Source: Poa pratensis (lineage: Eukaryota > Streptophyta > Magnoliopsida > Poales > Poaceae). Taken from it: a stretch of DNA of 64,000 nt. Made by a program: the position numbers and the translations under genes. This document shows positions 57,304 through 64,000 of this stretch, piece by piece (position 1 is the stretch's first letter; each line of letters opens with the position of its first letter). The stretch covers positions 22,487,017 to 22,551,016 of the forward strand of contig CAMZMU010000089.1 in the NCBI GenBank assembly GCA_947311845.1, read 5' to 3'. The notes under the pieces were generated by a model. That model did no database searches. It was not told the origin of the DNA and saw only the letters and a list, made by a program, of their open reading frames with translations.

Positions 57304-57663
57304 TCATGATTTGCTCCGCCCACTCCGGCACTGGGTGCAAAGGAAAAATTTCTCGTCCACCTCCATTGGTTCGGCCACCATAATCTCCTCCATTATTTCC
57401 TCCACCATCCTGCGACCAGTCCCCGAGTCTTGACGAGCAGTCCCCGAGGTTCGGTGCGCAGTCCCCGAGCTCTGCCACGCAGTCCCCGGGTCCGACCAAA
57501 CGCATCCGACGTCTACCTCCATTGGAACAGGTCCGGACTCTTGCTCCGCCGGGATGAAAATAGATTCGGATTCAGGAGAAGGTTTGATTGAAGGAGTTCT
57601 CAAGTGATTCAGGGCTACTCCAGGTGGTACTGCCTCTTTAGATGAACCGAGCTTTGACAACAC
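57304..57663 (-). pseudogene. End of the second RNase H and linker to integrase, element 2
   Basis: Open frame with MLSKLGSSKEAVPPG and four SGT-containing repeat units (SSGTAHRTSGTARQDSGTG), then an acidic MVEEIMEEIMVAEPMEVDE stretch. It is separated by frameshifts from the RNase H frame upstream. Confidence 0.7.
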
Positions 57664-57711
57664 GTCGGCAGCATTATTTTCTGTCCGAGGTATATGCTGT
57701 ATTCACACCCT

Positions 57712-59376
57712 TCAAAGAACCCGGATATCTTTTGCACATGGAACCGATATAACGCCATGTTGGCATCCAGAGCATCCCAAGTTCCAGAAGATTGTTGCAC
57801 CACCAGGTCGGAATCGCCGAAGCATTCCACGCCGGATACCGATCTCCTTCGCCACATTGAGTCCATGGATTAAGGCCTCATACTCCGCCACATTGTTTGA
57901 TGCTGAGAAATGAATCTGCAGCACGTATTTCAGCTGATCTCGCTTCGGCGAGGTGAGGACTATTCCAGCCCCCAGCCCGATCTTTGTCTTGGACCCATCA
58001 AAATGCATTTTCCAATAATTATAGTCCGGCCTGGGTGGCTCATACTGCATCTCGGCCCAATCACAAAAGAAGTCCGGCAACGCCTGGGATTTAATTGCAT
58101 CTCTTCTCTCATAATGTGGTGCATATGGAGACACCTCAATCGCCCATTTGGCAACTCGGCCAGTTGCATCTTTGCACCCGATGATCTCCGAGATTGGAGC
58201 TTCGCACACCACCGTCATGGGATGCTCCTGGAAATAATGCTTCAACTTCTTGACCGCCAGGTAGACACCATACGTCATCTTCTGGTAGTGAGGGTAATTC
58301 TGCTTCGAGGTAGAGATCACCTCGCTCAAGTAATACACCGGTCTCTGCACCGACCTGCCACCTTCTTCGCGCTCCACCACCACTGCCACACTTACAACTC
58401 GGTTTGTGGCCGCAATGTAAAGTAACATCGGCTCATTGTGCAATGGTGACGCCAACACCGGAGCGGTGGACAACATCTTTTTCAGCTCATTGAACGCCAC
58501 GTCGGCCTGCGGGGTCCATGTAAACCCGGTACTTTTCTTCATGAGCTGGTACAAAGGTAAGGCTTTTTCTCCCAGCCGACCTACAAATCGGCTCAACGAG
58601 GCTAGGCACCCTGTGAATTTCTGCACATCTTTCAAACACTTCGGTAATTTCATGTTCTCAATAGCTCGGATCTTGGCCGGGTTAACCTCGATACCTCGGC
58701 TAGACACCAGGAATCCAAGCAACTTTCCAGCCGGGACACCAAAGGTGCACTTGTCCGGGTTAAGCTTCAACCGATATTTTCTCAAATTCACAAATGTCTC
58801 CTCGAGATCCTCGAGGAGAGTACGTTTCTCCTTAGTTTTGATGACGATATCATCGACATACACTTGCACATTTTTGCCCATTTGAGAGTGCAGGCATTTC
58901 TGCATACACCTCTGATAAGTTGCCCCGGCATTCCTCAGACCAAAACACATGACACGATAGCAATACGCCCCATACGGGGTAATAAAAGCAGTCTTTATTT
59001 GATCCTTCGGGTTCAGTGGTATCTGGTGAAAACCAGAGTACGCATCGATAAAAGACAACAGTTCACAACCAGCAGTGGAATCAATCACTTGATCAATCCG
59101 AGGTAATGGAAACGGATCTTTCGGGCACGCCTTGTTGAGGTTAGTGAAGTCAATGCACATGCGCCACACCTTGACCACGGCTGGCTCGTCTTTCTTCTTT
59201 TCCACCAAGACCGGATTGGATATCCAGTCCGGATGCAGCACCTCCATAATGAACCCGGCTGCAAGCAACTTAGCCAGCTCGTCCAGCACCACTTGTCTTC
59301 GGTCGTCTGAGAGACGACGGGTCGGTTGCCTCACCGGTTTCACCTCCGGCCTGACAAATAAAGAGTGCTCTGCCAA
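57712..59376 (-). pseudogene. Reverse transcriptase, RNase H and second RNase H of element 2
   Basis: The 554-codon frame is the longest pol piece in the window. It contains the full RT (FIDAYSGFHQI, VYVDDIVIK), the first RNase H (PVYYLSEVIS to ALPDFFCDW) and the start of the archaeal-type RNase H with WKMHFDGSKTKIGLGAG and AEYEALIHGL. A frameshift near 57830 then destroys the FGDSDLV segment, which is readable in another frame at 57866-57615. The region deleted in element 1 is intact here (about 57953-58243). Confidence 0.92.
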
Positions 59377-59431
59377 CTCCCTCGGAACACCAGGCAGGTC
59401 CTTAGCCGACCATGCAAAGATATCCCGATTC

Positions 59432-60609
59432 TCACGGAGGAAGTGACAGAGCTCGCTTTCCTATTTCTCGCCCAGCCCGGTCCCAATGATGGCCATGCTC
59501 TGGGTGCTCCGGGTCAATGGGGATCTTCTTGGTCTCCTTGGGCACCTCGAATGCTGCAGTTGAGTCCGGGCTCATCAGTCCGGACATGCCGAGCTGTGTT
59601 GACTGCGCCATTGCCACCACTTGATGCAGCTTCTTCTTCTCGCTGCGATCACCAAAGATTCGGCCAGATTAGACCCCGCCGAGGCACACTGAATGGCTCG
59701 CTTGTAGTCACCCGAGATGGATATGATCCCATTAGGCCCGGCATTTTCATCTTCAGGTATGCAACATGGGTGGAAATCATGAACTTGGCCAGAGCCGGCC
59801 TTCCAAGCAATGCATGGTATGCACTCTCCAAGTCCACCACCTCGAACTCGATACTCTCAACTCGGCAGTTATCCTTGGTTCCAAATGCTACATCCACCCA
59901 TATCTTGCCCATGGGTGCACAGGAAACGCCAGGCACAATCCCATGAAAAGTACAACTGCTGGCATCAACTGATTTGGCGATATGCCCAATTTCACCATTG
60001 TGTCTCGGTACATGATGTTGATGGCACTGCCATTGTCCACCAGAACTCGGGTAAACCTCACATTGTTGTAGGCCCACACAACGTCGGATCTACCACCAGG
60101 GCATACTTTCCAGGGCTCGGCATGATCCGAGGTGTATCTTTCCTGCTCCAAGTGATCTCCTGCTCAGACCAGTTCATATAGGTCGGCACCACCGGCATTA
60201 CTGCATTCACCTCCATGGCACGCCTCTGCACACTCTTCTTGTCAGTTGGCTCGGTCACAAAGACCACATAGCTCGCATGAGCCTCTCTATAGTCATTTCC
60301 GGGGTATTCATACTGCTGACTTGGTCCGGCACCATTGTTGTTGTTATTACCTCGGACATTCACAACATTCACGGGCCTTGCTGCTGCAGGCCTCGGAGGA
60401 GGTGCAGTGGTTATCGGGGTAACATTTGCTCCGGACAGATTGGGTGGGACCTCGGCTGAAATCTCTGAGGTGGTCCTCCTCTGTTTCCTCCGGCCTTCGC
60501 CCCTTCTTCTCTGATTCTGCGGTTCCAGCTGCACTGCCGGGTTGAATGGTTGGCTGGCTTGCGCGGGTCGGTCGTATGGTAACGGCAAGGACCATCTAAC
60601 ATCATTCAT
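59432..60609 (-). pseudogene. Protease and flanking linkers of element 2
   Basis: Several overlapping minus-strand frames together carry the same segments as element 1: NVRGNNNNNGAG and MPVVPTYMNWSEQE (60609-60058), VLVDNGSAINIMY (60151-59888), then WVDVAFGTKDNCRVES and AYHALLGRP (60077-59649), and a linker with EVPKETKKIPIDPEHPEH. Frameshifts separate them. Confidence 0.82.
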
Positions 60610-62898
60610 AAGTCAAGGGTGGCTCCGGGTTCGGACTAAATGCCGGACCATTGATTTTCGGCCTCTGGACACCTCCAGCTCCGGGCTGATCCGGGTTCAC
60701 CGCTGCAACTTGGTTCGAGGTGTATGGGTAGTCCGGCTCCCTCCTCTTTTGTCCGAACTCTTGGCGGTCATTACACCTTGGTCCGAGCCGGTTGTTTATT
60801 GGCTCCCTCCTTCTGTTACGTGCCACTGCCTCTGCTGCTGGCTGCATCGGATCACCCAGAGCATAAGAATCTGCAATCCGGATTGTCTCTGCTAGGGATT
60901 TCGGCATATCTCTTTGGAGCCTCTGCCACAGCATGCTGCCATGTCGACAACCATCTGCAAACCAGGAAATGGCCTGTGCCTCTACAACTCCTTCACAGGA
61001 ATTCCGAACATTGCTCCACCGAGTTAAGAATTCTCGGTCAGTTTCATGATCATCTTGCTTACATGCTGCCAGGAGCTGAGGTCGGTTTGGCCTCTTGTAT
61101 GTACTAGCAAAGTTGCTGTTAAACGCCAGCTCCAAGTCTATCCAGGAGTTGATACTATACTCCGGCAAATTATTCAGCCAGATCCGAGCTGGACCTTCCA
61201 ACATGTGCGGGAGATACCGGACCGCCCATCGGCGATTGCCCCCCGCTATGTGCACCGAGGATACATAATCTGTCAGCCAATCTTGCGGCTTGGTGCTCCC
61301 GTTGTATGGCTTGGTGTTCCGACCTAACTGGAACTGAGATACTGGCGGTGGTGGCTCCTTCATGATCCGAGGTCCAAAACACGCCGGACCAGGAGGGCCT
61401 TCCTCCTCCAGTTGCTCGGACAAGTAGATTCTATCCAGCTTGTTACGAACATCGCCGGAGCTAACATCCGAGCTCCTATCCGAGGTCCCAACGCCCCATC
61501 CACTCTGTGGTATCCAGCTCGCGCCATGGCCGAGTCTCCATCATCATATCGGTCATCGCCTTGACCGACATTCTGAGGTTGCTGAACATACTCCGGCTCT
61601 CGCTGATATTGCCCCTGCGGCCGGGGTTGTTGCTGATACCTCGGGGGCGGAGGTGGTTTACCTCGGCCAGCCGACGCTGCTTGCCCGCCATTCTGATTTC
61701 CCTGACCGGAGTTACCCTTAGCTCGGCTTGCATTACCTTGGCCGGGGTTTCCCTTAGCTCGGCTAGCATTGCCCTGGCCCACCTTCTGCTTTGCTGCTAA
61801 CACCGGATCATACATCTGCAGCTGCTTGTTCTGACCCGAGGTGACACTCCGGGCTCGATCGGCTCCTCCGACGAGTGGAGACGAGGCTTGCCCCTTGGAC
61901 ACCTGACTAACTGGCCTAGCTGAATAAACCATCTCGAATCACCAGCCCCGGCATATGCTCTGCGGAGAGCCTCATTCTGCTGGTTAGCTACATACACTAA
62001 TTCATTGACTCGCTTCTGCTGCGCACGCCATGCATCTCCAGTCAACCCGGATAGCTCGGCCCTGCCTGCCTCGGCAGCTCTGAGGTTCTTAGCAGGGGAA
62101 CTATATACCGGCCTTCCAGTCGACACGCGACTCTCACTCCTAGCCGAGGTGGTAGGTCGAGCCTCCCTGTTATCTCATCATTGAGCCCCTTGCCTCTCTG
62201 CCGCACCTCGGCTCCCCTATTTGTATCACTGCTACCGGGGTGAAGCCATTCGCTGCATTGTACTCACGCAGATCTCTATTGAACTCATCTCTAGCTGTCA
62301 TCATTGCTACAGCCTCCTTTTGCAACAGGACACGCTTTGCCTCTAGGTCGGCCACAGTCACACTACATCCACTCCTGGATTTACTGGGTCTGCCAGTGTC
62401 TCCACTATTCTACTAGGGTCGCACCTCGGCCCTGCACCTCGGGGGTACCAGGCACTCTTTCTCTAGCCTGGGCTTTGCAGATCTCACCTTAGCAACCTCG
62501 GCCGGCTTGGATTTGCTGGCATCTACTTTGCCAGCGGCATCAACCGGACCGGTCATCATCACCTCCACGCAGCTCTCGGGGCGAGTGATACGCCGACCTA
62601 AAGCCGCGAGGAGAGGAGTTTCGTCGTCCACGAGCACCTGCTCCGGGTACTCGCGAACAACCTCGACAGCAACGTAGGTGACGAAGCTGCCAAGCATCAT
62701 GGTGAAGCCATGCTCGGGGAAGGGCTTGCCGGCGAAACACCCCGCATTGTCGCTGATGAAGGTGAACTCACCGATCTTGGCGATAAGCCCGGAAAGAACA
62801 CGCTCGCCTGAGCCCGTCCGGATGTAAACTCCCTCCAACGCCTCAATCTGCCCCACGGTGGGCGCCAACTGTCGTGGTGGGATCACGGCAGATGCCAT
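60602..62898 (-). pseudogene. gag region of element 2 (frameshifted)
   Basis: The first 161 codons (62898-62413) match the start of element 1 Gag. A chain of short frames follows, and the capsid-like core is open from 61423 to 60602 (273 codons), running without a break through PQDWLTDYV, INSWIDLELAF and YALGDPMQPAAE. The Gln-rich part with QGNASRAKGN repeats is at 61932-61360. The lesions differ from those in element 1. Confidence 0.85.
62852..62868 (-). other. Primer binding site of element 2
   Basis: The minus strand reads TTGGCGCCCACCGTGGGG next to the 5' LTR, identical to element 1. Confidence 0.65.
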
Positions 62899-64000
62899 AG
62901 GTATGGCTAAGATGGGGCCGAATGGTCGTTGGGGGAATCCGGGGAGGGTTTATGCACTCAAGAAGTGCACAAGCAAGAACACGCAAGAAACCGCAAGAAC
63001 ACGAACGAGAACCAAGAAACCAAGAACACAAAGCACACCACGATGTACCCTGCTTCGGGGCCCTCTTGTGGAGGTAACACCCCTACTGCAGCACTATCCT
63101 ACTCAGTGTATAGCTCAAGGTGACAAGTACAAGCTGCTCCTCGAGCTGTATGATGATACAATGGTGAGAACTTGAGGTAAAAGATGGAGCTACGGGAGGA
63201 AGAAGGAACTCCGAGCTAGATCCGAGGTGTCTCCGGGGTTCCGAGGTTCCTTCTCTCTCTCTTTTCTCTCTCTTTCTCTGTCGATCGATCCCTCAAGCAG
63301 GAGGGGTGAAGCCCACTATATAGGCCAGCCGAGTTACCGTTGTGCCCCTCGCTGAACACTGTTGCCATGCCTCTGCCGGTCATCATCGTACCCTGTCAGG
63401 GACAAGACATGGCCTGCCCATCTCCTGCTGCCTAACGGCAGAACTAGCATGTCTCCTCTGACAGAGACAGGACGTGGCCTGGCAGAGCTACCTCGTAGCC
63501 TTTTCCCAGATCTCGCGTGGTCAGCGGTCAGAGACGTGCAGCCCGCCGAACCCGGGGCACGCCTCTGCCAGGCTCCGTGACAGACGCTCCCGCGTCAGGC
63601 GCTCTTGTACCAGGCAGGAAGTGACAGGAGCATTGACTCCTGCCCGACCTACGGCCTCCTGCCTTGGTTAGCTCGGGTTGCTCCCGCTCCTTACCTCGGG
63701 TCTTGTACTTAAGATCCGACCACCTCGGACATTACTTCCTTCAAATAGCTTCTCCTGCACTCACCATACAAACCATAGCACCGAGGTAGTTAGGTCGGCT
63801 GAACATAGCTCGGACAGTGAACCTCGGCCCAGGCCAACGGGATACCTCGGACCCCTCTGGGCCAAGATAGGTCGGCCTTTTATTCTCCAGGTCAAGATGA
63901 AGCTCGGACACTCCCAGGCCCAAGCAGGTCGGCCCTTTCCGTACCTCGGCACACTTTAAACTCAACTTATGCCAAGCCTTGACCTACCCGGGGGTAGCCC
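62870..64000 (-). repeat. 5' LTR of element 2, cut by the window end
   Basis: The inner end CCACCACGACA abuts the primer site. 1131 bp are visible and the sequence stops at GGGGGTAGCCC, a few bases before the expected outer end. Confidence 0.88.

Larger units (their letters stand above)
49171..64000 (-). mobile_element. Element 2: Tat-type Ty3/gypsy retrotransposon, truncated by the window end
   Basis: Same family as element 1 but on the minus strand. The 3' LTR is at 49171-50316 and the 5' LTR starts at 62870 and leaves the window just before its outer end. Its two LTRs are close to each other, while they differ from those of element 1 by more than a tenth of positions by eye. The two are therefore separate insertions and not copies of one event. 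The gag and pol regions show many frameshifts but retain a continuous RT and first RNase H. The antisense gene is on the plus strand at 50836-55450. CCACG precedes the left LTR end; the matching target duplication would lie outside. Confidence 0.9.

Noticed and set aside
34208..64000. Elements 1 and 2 as one inverted segmental duplication
   Set aside because: Each element has its own closely matching LTR pair, while LTRs and antisense genes differ between elements. Two insertions fit better.

Overview
The window is nuclear DNA from a grass, most likely a member of the Triticeae (wheat, goatgrass, barley or rye group). The support is long nested LTR retrotransposons, an Au-type SINE, Stowaway, PIF/Harbinger and Mutator-like miniature elements, CACTA termini, and a low density of genes with plant-type introns. 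Species assignment is inference. Nothing here looks bacterial, and there are no CRISPR arrays, rRNAs or tRNAs.

Region by region. 1-4601: long LTR-like sequence of a minus-strand element that landed in the 5' LTR of a degenerate plus-strand Gypsy-type element (4602-11907, with 3.9 kb LTRs). That element in turn interrupts a CACTA transposon whose terminus is at 12166. 12167-16784: old LTR-type debris, a possible signal-peptide exon on the minus strand (14246-14440), and a complete non-autonomous PIF/Harbinger element (15367-16611). 16790-21994: a complete Copia element with 166/167-bp LTRs and an exact GCCGG target duplication, but with broken reading frames. 22000-31000: intergenic sequence with Stowaway, SINE and fold-back elements, a second PIF/Harbinger element (24784-26421), two Mutator-like fold-back elements, and a captured exon resembling the PAS domain of a Raf-like MAPKKK.

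31392-33388 holds the one clearly recognisable host gene: a secreted GH17 endo-1,3-beta-glucanase with two C-terminal CBM43 (X8) domains in four exons. It has an in-frame TAG exactly between the catalytic domain and the first CBM43. Its proximal promoter is a near-perfect 148-bp tandem duplication.

34208-64000 is filled by two large Ty3/gypsy elements of the Tat type, placed tail to tail: element 1 on the plus strand (34208-48578, complete) and element 2 on the minus strand (49171 to beyond the window end). They are separated by 592 bp. Each carries gag, protease, RT, RNase H, an extra archaeal-type RNase H and integrase. Each also carries a spliced antisense gene with its own TATA box, located between pol and the 3' LTR. 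Both are riddled with frameshifts. Their gag-pol regions are almost identical, whereas LTRs and antisense genes are clearly diverged, which points to a chimeric origin. I found no wholly new biological system. The most informative items are this mosaic structure, the antisense genes, and the stop codon plus promoter duplication of the glucanase.
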